The position numbers and the translations under genes were made by a program. This document shows positions 1 through 4,895 of a stretch of DNA of 9,905 bases, in pieces. Below the pieces are notes generated by a model that saw only the letters and a program-made list of their open reading frames with translations, made no database searches and was not told the DNA's origin. Position 1 is the first letter of the stretch. Every line of letters begins with the position of its first letter. Origin of the DNA: Pinisolibacter sp040275425 (lineage in GTDB: Bacteria; Pseudomonadota; Alphaproteobacteria; Rhizobiales; Ancalomicrobiaceae); NCBI GenBank assembly GCA_040275425.1, contig JBEOKB010000136.1, positions 1 to 9,905 on the forward strand, in the 5' to 3' direction.

Positions 1-718
1 GCCCGCTCCCCGCCCGCGCCGACGGTCCCGTCTCCGGCCGTCGGCCCGGCAGCCGCGGTGCCGCCGAAAATCCCTTGGGATCGGCCGCGAGCGCCGCGAT
101 CACCGCCGCGTCGTCGGCCGCCGTCAGCCGATCCGTCGGCAGATAGAGATCGCCGCAGGTCGGCCCCATTCGGCTCATCGCCTCCGCCGCCCACGATCCC
201 GGCCGCGTCGCCAGACGTCCCTTGGCGTCGATGCCGAGCCCTAGCCCGGCCAGTCCCTTGACGATCCGTTCGATCGCCCCGCTCGCCCCGCCGCTCACCC
301 CGTCGAGCGCCCGCGCCGACGCCAGTACCGCCCTGAGATCGGCCAGCACCTCGCGATCCGACACCTCGACCCGGCCCGGACCGACTCCGGCGAAGGTCGA
401 GCGCAGATGCTCCGCCAGCCGCTCGGCGATCAGCCCGTCGATCCGCCCCGCCACCGCCTCGGCGCCGTCGCGTCCCGCCGCCGCCGCCAGAGCCGCCTCG
501 CTCGCCGCCGTGTGGGAACGCCCGCACAGCGAATGCAGCCGCCCGATCACGCCGGGAACCTCGCTCGCCGCCCGCCCCACCAGCAGCGCCGCGGAGAACC
601 CGGTCGGACGGCTCGACGCGATCCGCACCCGTCGCGCCCGCGCGCCCCCGCCCTCGCGCACCAGATCGAGCGTGATCGAGATCGCTCCCGGTGAGAACGG
701 TGTCGCGCTCAGCGCCAT
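1..718 (-). CDS. hupK: HupK, [NiFe]-hydrogenase assembly protein (5' part, runs off the left edge)
   Basis: The reading frame opens with ATG at 718-716 and stays open to the window edge, giving about 239 N-terminal residues; the C-terminus is missing. HupK is a HupL-related scaffold thought to help build the NiFe(CN)2CO centre of the large subunit before transfer to HupL. Residues 60-69 (RLHSLCGRSH) line up with the RICGVCTGTH metal-site motif of HupL in this window: the first cysteine is His62, the second is kept as Cys65, and the histidine is kept as His69. This degenerate active-site motif is typical of HupK and argues against a working hydrogenase subunit. The start overlaps the end of hupJ by 10 nt, and a GGGGAGG stretch about 10 nt upstream can serve as ribosome binding site. 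Its place as the last gene after hupJ also matches hupK. Identity rests on position and this motif; the rest of the protein is Ala/Arg-rich and weakly conserved. Confidence 0.85.
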   Translation of the reverse strand, partial: MALSATPFSPGAISITLDLVREGGGARARRVRIASSRPTGFSAALLVGRAASEVPGVIGRLHSLCGRSHTAASEAALAAAAGRDGAEAVAGRIDGLIAERLAEHLRSTFAGVGPGRVEVSDREVLADLRAVLASARALDGVSGGASGAIERIVKGLAGLGLGIDAKGRLATRPGSWAAEAMSRMGPTCGDLYLPTDRLTAADDAAVIAALAADPKGFSAAPRLPGRRPETGPSARAGSG

Positions 719-1257
719 GACGTCCCGCCCTCCCCGCCGCGCCGCCCGAACAGGAGCGCCCGCCGATCGAGCCGCACCGGCTCGGGCACGGGCTCGGCCG
801 GCGCCGGTTCCGGCGCCGTGGTGATCTCGGCGATCGCCGCCTCGGCCACCGCCCGCACCACCTCCGGATCGTCGAACTGGAACATCGGCGAGAACAGCGA
901 GGCGCTGTCGACCCGGCCGAACCCGTCCATTTCTCCGACCACGCAGGCGAAGTCTCCGCCCGCGAAGGCGTAGTCGATCGACGCCCCCGCCGGACGCGGC
1001 GGCAGCGCCTCGCCGCCCGGCAGCGCCGCCACCACCAGATTCATGAACCACGGCGTCGCCACGATCCCGACCGCCCGACCGCCCACGGCGCGAAAGCCGA
1101 CCGCCTCGACCCGCAGTGCCGCGTTGTAGACCGGCAACCCGCGCATCGAGCGCTCGGCGATCTCGCCGTAGAGCCGTTCGAGCGCCGCCCCGACGCCGAG
1201 CGCCGCCGCATCGGCGGGCTCGGTCGTCGTCGGAACGGGCGAGGCCTCGTCGTTCAC
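709..1257 (-). CDS. hupJ: HupJ, HybE-family hydrogenase assembly chaperone
   Basis: A 182-residue protein of the HybE/HupJ family, which acts on export and assembly of the hydrogenase subunits; in rhizobia HupJ belongs with HupGHI to a set needed for efficient HupS/HupL maturation. Recognisable segments are LYGEIAERSMRGLPVYN (about 29-45), LRVEAVGF (48-55) and TPWFMNLVV (68-76), all characteristic of the family, followed by a Pro/Glu-rich C-terminal tail. I chose the GTG at 1257 because it overlaps the hupI stop as GTGA and has AGGGAG about 8 nt upstream. The frame stays open further upstream to 1419, but that stretch lies over the rubredoxin gene and reads as Arg-rich shadow sequence. The N-terminal 20 residues are low-complexity and probably disordered. 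Confidence 0.88.
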   Translation of the reverse strand: MNDEASPVPTTTEPADAAALGVGAALERLYGEIAERSMRGLPVYNAALRVEAVGFRAVGGRAVGIVATPWFMNLVVAALPGGEALPPRPAGASIDYAFAGGDFACVVGEMDGFGRVDSASLFSPMFQFDDPEVVRAVAEAAIAEITTAPEPAPAEPVPEPVRLDRRALLFGRRGGEGGTSWR

Positions 1258-1478
1258 CGCTTCGGCTCCCTGTCGCCCAGTTCCATGAACTTCGACTTCG
1301 GCGCGTCGCAGTTCGGGCATGTCCAGTCCTCGGGCAGGTCGGCGAAGGCGGTGCCCGGCGGAATCTGCCACACCTCGTCGCCGACCGCCGGGTCGTAGAC
1401 GATCCAGCAGATGCCGCATTCCATCTTGGCGTCCGCCGGCAGATCGGCGAAGTCGCCCAGATTCTCGAACGCACTCAT
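1254..1478 (-). CDS. hupI: HupI, rubredoxin
   Basis: A 74-residue rubredoxin, the mono-iron electron carrier found inside hup operons. It contains the two knuckles CGIC (Cys21, Cys24) and CPNC (Cys54, Cys57), which bind one Fe. Between them are the usual aromatic and proline features (Tyr28-Asp29-Pro30, IPPGTAF at 39-45, DLPEDW ending at Trp52). The N-terminal extension of about 18 residues before the first knuckle is normal for HupI-type rubredoxins. In rhizobia HupI is needed for HupS maturation in the presence of oxygen, presumably through redox protection of Fe-S cluster insertion; that role is inferred from the family. The ATG overlaps the hupH stop as ATGA, with GAGGAGG about 10 nt upstream, and the stop overlaps the hupJ GTG, so translation is probably coupled on both sides. 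Confidence 0.96.
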   Translation of the reverse strand: MSAFENLGDFADLPADAKMECGICWIVYDPAVGDEVWQIPPGTAFADLPEDWTCPNCDAPKSKFMELGDREPKR

Positions 1479-2353
1479 TTGAAGTAGGCCTCCTCGATCT
1501 CCTTCAGCCGCTCCGCCGAATCGCGGAAATCCTCGACCGCCGCCCGCGCGGTCGACGGCACGTCGCCGATCTCCAGCGTGTCGAGCACGATCGTATCCAT
1601 CGCGTTGAAGAACTGAACGGACCACACGTTGCGCACCCCCGTCGCCACGATGCGGCAGGTGCCGTAGCCGCGCGACAGCATCGAGACCGGGCCGGGTCCG
1701 AGCGTGTCCTGCAGGAAACCCATGTCGGCCTCCGACATCGGGAACAGCGAGAAGGTGATCGTGTGCGACGGATCGCCCGCCCGATGCGCGAGCGCTCGGT
1801 CGCGGATCTCGGTCAGCACCGGCATCACGTTCATCGCGCCTTCGGGCGGTGCGCCGATCGCGTCGAGCACCGGCATCGCCGCCGCCACCCGCGCGATCGC
1901 CGCCGGCACCGAGGCGACCTCGGCGTAGTCGGCGACCAGCCGCCCGCCCGCGTCGGTGAAGCGCACCCGCCACAGACCGGCCATCACCGATTCCTGCACC
2001 TGCGCGATCACCCCGTCCGGCAGCGCCACCGTCGCCGAGACCTCGCCCTCGCCGAGCACCTGCCCGATCAGCTCCAGATCGTCGGCGCCGTAGTCGGCCA
2101 GATCGAACAGCCGGCTCTCCGCCTCGACCTCCTGCACCCTCAGCGCCTCGACCAGCGACGGCAGCAGCGCCGCCACCCGTGGACAGCGCGCGATCAGCTC
2201 CTCCGCGCTCGACGTCGCCAGGAACGAGATCGTCCCGGCCCCGGTCAGCCCGGACCGTCCCGCGAACCCCGACGCCGACGCGTCGACGCCGATCGGCATC
2301 ATCGCCACGTCGCCTTCCGCGCCCTCGGGCGCCACCCAGAATCCCGCCTTCAT
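1475..2353 (-). CDS. hupH: HupH, hydrogenase expression/formation protein
   Basis: A 292-residue protein of the HupH/HyaF family, an accessory factor for the small subunit of oxygen-tolerant uptake hydrogenases. The C-terminal region (about 211-290; NVWSVQFFNAMDTIVLDTLE at 242-261, then VPSTARAAVEDF) is the diagnostic HupH motif. The same pattern occurs earlier at about 93-157 (LIGQVLGEGEVS, then GLWRVRF and VPAAIARVAA), so the protein appears to be built from two related halves after a non-repeated N-terminal segment. Only a single Cys (57) lies in the N-terminal half and one (233) in the C-terminal half, with no CxxC, so it is unlikely to bind a cluster alone. The start overlaps the hupG stop as ATGA, and the end overlaps the hupI start as ATGA. 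Molecular activity is unknown; assembly of HupS under oxygen is the family-level inference. Confidence 0.92.
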   Translation of the reverse strand: MKAGFWVAPEGAEGDVAMMPIGVDASASGFAGRSGLTGAGTISFLATSSAEELIARCPRVAALLPSLVEALRVQEVEAESRLFDLADYGADDLELIGQVLGEGEVSATVALPDGVIAQVQESVMAGLWRVRFTDAGGRLVADYAEVASVPAAIARVAAAMPVLDAIGAPPEGAMNVMPVLTEIRDRALAHRAGDPSHTITFSLFPMSEADMGFLQDTLGPGPVSMLSRGYGTCRIVATGVRNVWSVQFFNAMDTIVLDTLEIGDVPSTARAAVEDFRDSAERLKEIEEAYFK

Positions 2354-2799
2354 GCCTCGCCCCCTCGGCTGGTGTGCGTGAACTCGACCCGGGGACGGTT
2401 CTCCGCCGCCAGGACCGGAGCGTTCGGGGCGAGCGCCGCCTCGATCCGCTCGAGATACTCCGTCCAGTCGCGGATCTTCGGGAACACGGCCAGCGGCTCG
2501 CCTCCCCGCGTCACCACCAGGCTCGGAAACACCACCACACGGAAGCGCGGCGCCAGCGCCGCCTCGGCCGCGCGCGCCACCACCGCCCCGCGCAGCCGCC
2601 GCTGAAACGCGGCGATGAGCTCGGGCAGCACCACCGCCACGTCGCTCGTCTCGCTCCGGGTCGCCGGATCGCCGGTGAAGAACAACAGACAGTGCTCGGC
2701 CTCGCCCTCGGCGGGCGCGAGAAAGGCCTCGATCGAGTTCTCCTCGACGGTGGCCAGGCCGTGTCGCTCGGCCAGGGCCGAGATCAGGGGCGTCGTCAT
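2350..2799 (-). CDS. hupG: HupG, HyaE-like thioredoxin-fold assembly chaperone
   Basis: A 149-residue protein of the HyaE/HupG family. These have a thioredoxin-like fold but no redox-active CxxC, and bind the Tat-signal-bearing small subunit precursor before export. The fold is visible as LLFFTGDP (38-45, where thioredoxins carry their active site), the helix with LPELIAAF (58-65), and FRVVVFPSLVV (86-96) with the cis-proline loop at Pro92. The only cysteine is Cys37, so a thiol-disulfide reaction is not expected. The ATG at 2799 was chosen over an in-frame ATG at 2892 because GGGAGG sits 5 nt before it, conserved family sequence begins here, and the upstream ATG would lie ahead of the predicted sigma-54 promoter. 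It is the first gene of the hupGHIJK block, and the downstream gene overlaps by ATGA. Confidence 0.9.
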   Translation of the reverse strand: MTTPLISALAERHGLATVEENSIEAFLAPAEGEAEHCLLFFTGDPATRSETSDVAVVLPELIAAFQRRLRGAVVARAAEAALAPRFRVVVFPSLVVTRGGEPLAVFPKIRDWTEYLERIEAALAPNAPVLAAENRPRVEFTHTSRGGEA

Positions 2800-2826
2800 G
2801 TGTCCTCCCGGTCGGTGTTCGGATGC

Positions 2827-2847
2827 TTTTGAGAATCGTTTTGAGAA
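2827..2847 (-). repeat. 9-bp direct repeat across the predicted hupG transcription start
   Basis: On the coding (minus) strand TTCTCAAAA occurs twice with CGA between, a 12-bp period. The copies are perfect (2839-2847 and 2827-2835). The first copy overlaps the predicted +1 (about 2843) and the second lies in the leader. These are A/T-rich islands in very GC-rich DNA. It could be an operator for a repressor or a leader element; no known consensus was matched. Confidence 0.6.
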
Positions 2848-2853
2848 ACGGTC

Positions 2854-2869
2854 AGCAAGGCACATGCCA
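2854..2869 (-). promoter_or_regulatory. Sigma-54 (-24/-12) promoter of hupGHIJK
   Basis: The minus strand reads TGGCATG-TGCC-TTGCT, which matches the sigma-54 consensus TGGCAYG-N4-TTGCW. It has the required GG-N10-GC spacing (GG at 2868-2867, GC at 2856-2855). The predicted start is about 2843, giving a 44-nt leader before the hupG ATG and its GGGAGG site. A sigma-54 promoter needs an NtrC-family activator and ATP hydrolysis; HoxA/HupR or NifA are the usual activators of hup genes. An internal promoter before hupGHIJ has been described in Rhizobium leguminosarum, to my recollection, so the position has precedent. Confidence 0.85.
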
Positions 2870-2896
2870 ACCGTGATTCCACATCCTGACAAGCGA

Positions 2897-2917
2897 ACGA
2901 CCGCCGTTTCCGGTCGT
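2897..2917. repeat. Spaced dyad upstream of the hupG promoter
   Basis: ACGACCG-N7-CGGTCGT is a perfect 7-bp inverted repeat, read on either strand. Its centre (2907) lies about 64 bp upstream of the predicted hupG start and 38 bp upstream of the -24 element. This is where an activator or IHF-assisted upstream site could sit, although enhancer sites usually lie 80-150 bp away. It is a candidate operator only; no matching dyad was found upstream of hupS. Confidence 0.4.
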
Positions 2918-3060
2918 CCCGCGGGGATCGGCCCCGTCGGACCCGTCCGAAGCCGGTCACGAAGTTGTCGCTGGTGGAAGTGCGCTTTGCAAGATGGGGG
3001 CGAACACGAAGACGCGATCTCGCGCGTTCCCTCCCCCGTCGCGCGCCCACGCCGTCGGGA

Positions 3061-3078
3061 CGCCCCTCGCGAGGGGCG
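3061..3078 (-). terminator. GC-rich perfect palindrome just after hupF
   Basis: CGCCCCTCGCGAGGGGCG is an 18-bp perfect palindrome lying 9 nt downstream of the hupF stop codon. As RNA it can form a stem of about 7 C/G-rich pairs closed by a tiny loop. There is no U-tract after it on the transcribed strand, so it is not a classical intrinsic terminator. It may act as an RNA 3'-end stabiliser or a partial terminator that separates hupF from the hupG unit. Confidence 0.5.
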
Positions 3079-3087
3079 CCGGTCGGC

Positions 3088-3390
3088 TCACTCGGCCTTG
3101 TCGCGCAGGAAGTCGGGCAGTTGCGGTTCGCGATCGACCAGATCGGCGAACAGGTGATCGAACGCGCGCCCCTCGAGCGCCGCCGCCACGCCCTGGAGCG
3201 CGTTCTCGATCAGGTCGGCCTCGGCGTCGTCGAGCACGCGGATGGCGCTGTCGATGTGAACCAGCACCCGCGTGCCGATCGGCTGGGCGCCGATCAGCAG
3301 CATCGAGACGCGCCGCCGCTCGTCGCCGCGCTCGCACAGGGCGGAGAAGTCGTCGCCTTCGACGACGAACATCGGAATACCGAGGCACAT
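3088..3390 (-). CDS. hupF: HupF, HypC-family chaperone of the large subunit
   Basis: A 100-residue paralogue of HypC. It begins with the family signature MCLGIPM, in which Cys2 becomes N-terminal after Met removal and binds the iron-cyanide intermediate and the HupL precursor. The central segment IGTRVLVHIDSAIRVLDDAEA (about 38-58) is the HypC beta-barrel region. It is longer than ordinary HypC, with an extra C-terminal stretch (about 77-100, ending FLRDKAE) that marks HupF rather than HypC. In R. leguminosarum HupF is described as stabilising HupL when the enzyme is made in oxygen; the same role is inferred here. GGAGGA lies about 9 nt before the ATG. It sits 36 nt downstream of hupD and is followed by a 288 bp gap, so it is likely the last gene of the hupS unit. 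Confidence 0.95.
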   Translation of the reverse strand: MCLGIPMFVVEGDDFSALCERGDERRRVSMLLIGAQPIGTRVLVHIDSAIRVLDDAEADLIENALQGVAAALEGRAFDHLFADLVDREPQLPDFLRDKAE

Positions 3391-3426
3391 CGGACGCGCT
3401 CCTCCGGGCGGTGGCGGCGGGATCGC

Positions 3427-4035
3427 TCAGGCGATCCGCCGTTCGTAGCGGGCGAAGTCGATGTCGTTGGCCAGCAGCGCCGCCTCCGCCTCGACCGCGC
3501 TCGCGCGGGTCTCCACCGTGATACCCCACTCGGCCAGAATGTCCACCGCCGCCGCCAGCGCCGGATCGATCGCCGCCCGCGCCGGATCGGTCAGCGGCCC
3601 GCCCCAGTCCTCGAGATCGAGCGGCTGACAGCCGATCAACGCCAGCCGTTCCGGATAGGCCGCGAGCAGATCGGCGGCGGAGAGCACCTCCTGGAAGCCG
3701 GTCTGATGCAGGCTCATCTTCTTGGCGCCGGTGAACTTCGGCACCTCGTCGTCGCGCACCACCTTGAGCGTGCCCGGCTCGAGACCATAGTCGATCGCGT
3801 CGAACACCAGGAGACGATCGGTCTCCTGGAGGAAGTTGACGAGATAGAGCCCCTGCGTGCCGCCGTCGAGCACGGTCACGCCCTCCGGTACGGTGTAGCG
3901 GCGGTGGAACTCCTCCACAGCGCGCACCCCGAACCCCTCGTCGGCCCACAGGATGTTGCCGATGCCCAGCACCAGCACCCTGGGGCGGGTGGGGGCGCCC
4001 GCCCCCACGATCGTCGTGTCGACCGTCGCCGCCAT
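3427..4035 (-). CDS. hupD: HupD, HupL C-terminal maturation endopeptidase
   Basis: A 202-residue [NiFe]-hydrogenase maturation protease of the HybD/HupD (M52) family. After nickel insertion it removes the short C-terminal peptide of HupL, allowing the large subunit to close and pair with HupS. The start motif VLGIGNILWADEGFGV (22-37) is classical. By alignment with E. coli HybD, the three nickel-recognition residues Glu16, Asp62 and His93 correspond to Glu33, Asp79 (FDAID) and His110 (SLHQTGF), all present. The N-terminus has about 17 extra residues (GAGAPTRPR) before the first strand, and the tail extends beyond the core, so length is slightly above HybD. It begins 4 nt after the hupC stop, with AAGGA inside the end of hupC as ribosome binding site. 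Its substrate HupL lies two genes upstream and carries an intact cleavage site. Confidence 0.96.
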   Translation of the reverse strand: MAATVDTTIVGAGAPTRPRVLVLGIGNILWADEGFGVRAVEEFHRRYTVPEGVTVLDGGTQGLYLVNFLQETDRLLVFDAIDYGLEPGTLKVVRDDEVPKFTGAKKMSLHQTGFQEVLSAADLLAAYPERLALIGCQPLDLEDWGGPLTDPARAAIDPALAAAVDILAEWGITVETRASAVEAEAALLANDIDFARYERRIA

Positions 4036-4039
4036 GGTC

Positions 4040-4771
4040 TCAGTCCTTCAGGTCGTCGCGGAACAGGCGTTCGCCCGACACCATCGAGGAGATCATCGAC
4101 TGACGACTGAGGATGTCCTCGCGCACCGCCGCGTAGATGTGCACCACCGCGAAGGTGACGATCGCCCACATGCCGAGGTGATGCCAGGTGTGCAGCGTCT
4201 GCGAGTTCGGGAAGAAGTCGAACATCCAGCCGAACGCCTTGTACGGCCAGCTGTCCATGCCGGTGCCCTCGGAATAGAGCGCCATGCCCGAGAACATCAT
4301 GAACACCAGGAACAGCATGAAGGTGAACATCGCGACGTGCGCCAGCGGGTTGTGGCCGATGTACTTCTTCGGGTCCTTCACCAGGAACAGATACCACTTC
4401 AGCTCGTAGAACACGCCCCACACCCAGGTCCGGTTCCACACCGGCAGATAGAACAACTGCCGAGCATAGGTGTTGCCCACGAAGGCCCAGTAGACCCGGA
4501 GCAGGAAGAACACGATCAGGATCTGCCCCGCCGCGAAGTGGGTGAAGCGGATGTACCCCATAAGGAAGTTGGCCGAGGCCTCGCCCGGCACCGACGGCAA
4601 CGGCGCGCCGATGAAGTAGCCGGTCACGCACAGCACGGTGATCGCCAGTGCGTTGACCCAGTGCCACAGCCGCACCGGCGCCTCGTAGACATAGATGGTC
4701 TGCAGCGACTTGGCCTTTTCGGCGCCGCTGCCGTCCAGGACGCCCTGGACTTGCGCGATCTGCGTCGTCAT
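4040..4771 (-). CDS. hupC: HupC, di-heme cytochrome b membrane subunit of the uptake hydrogenase
   Basis: A 243-residue integral membrane protein (HyaC/HupC family) that anchors HupSL to the periplasmic face and passes electrons from the Fe-S chain to the quinone pool. Four hydrophobic segments are seen, roughly 38-55, 78-98, 144-166 and 197-216. Candidate axial heme ligands are His37 (RLWHW), His78 (RFTHFAAG), His197 or His198 (LHTWHHLGMW) and His211 (VVHIY), the pattern expected for two b-type hemes. The N-terminal 25 residues are soluble, then comes the family motif VYEAPVRLWHW. GGGAGGGG lies a few nt before the ATG. It follows hupL after a structured 124 nt gap and is almost directly joined to hupD, so its expression is probably set by read-through or processing of the hupSL message. 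Confidence 0.97.
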   Translation of the reverse strand: MTTQIAQVQGVLDGSGAEKAKSLQTIYVYEAPVRLWHWVNALAITVLCVTGYFIGAPLPSVPGEASANFLMGYIRFTHFAAGQILIVFFLLRVYWAFVGNTYARQLFYLPVWNRTWVWGVFYELKWYLFLVKDPKKYIGHNPLAHVAMFTFMLFLVFMMFSGMALYSEGTGMDSWPYKAFGWMFDFFPNSQTLHTWHHLGMWAIVTFAVVHIYAAVREDILSRQSMISSMVSGERLFRDDLKD

Positions 4772-4797
4772 GGATCCCCTCCCTGCGGTCTCGCTCT

Positions 4798-4819
4798 CGT
4801 CGGCTCCTATCCGCCGACG
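4798..4819 (-). other. Hairpin in the hupL-hupC gap (hupC-proximal)
   Basis: The transcribed strand can form CGTCGGC - loop GGATAGGA - GCCGACG, a perfect 7-bp stem with an 8-nt loop. It ends 26 nt before the hupC ATG and upstream of its GGGAGGGG ribosome binding site. There is no U-run after it, so it is more likely an mRNA processing or stability element than a terminator. Confidence 0.5.
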
Positions 4820-4863
4820 GTCGGTCGCGGACCGCGTCTCGACAAGGATTTCGGAAGTCGGAC

Positions 4864-4884
4864 GACGGCGTCGCCGCCGCCGTC
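4864..4884 (-). other. Hairpin in the hupL-hupC gap (hupL-proximal)
   Basis: GACGGCG - loop GCGGCGA - CGCCGTC forms a perfect 7-bp stem starting 11 nt after the hupL stop codon. No U-tract follows. Such a stem at the 3' end of the structural genes could block 3' exonucleases and raise hupSL mRNA above that of the accessory genes. This is inferred from position. Confidence 0.5.
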
Positions 4885-4895
4885 CGGGATCGTCC

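Noticed and set aside
1319..2605. A 428-codon plus-strand open frame across hupI, hupH and hupG
   Set aside because: Arg/His-rich low-complexity translation lying opposite three well-supported genes; no recognisable domain or convincing ribosome binding site.
2800..2892. Longer HupG starting at the ATG at 2892
   Set aside because: It would include the -24/-12 promoter as coding sequence and lacks a good ribosome binding site; the ATG at 2799 has GGGAGG at 5 nt and starts the conserved protein.
2800..3087. A small extra gene (such as hupE or a regulator) in the hupF-hupG gap
   Set aside because: The only open frames are short, Arg-rich and without motifs; the gap is better explained by promoter, repeat and palindrome elements.
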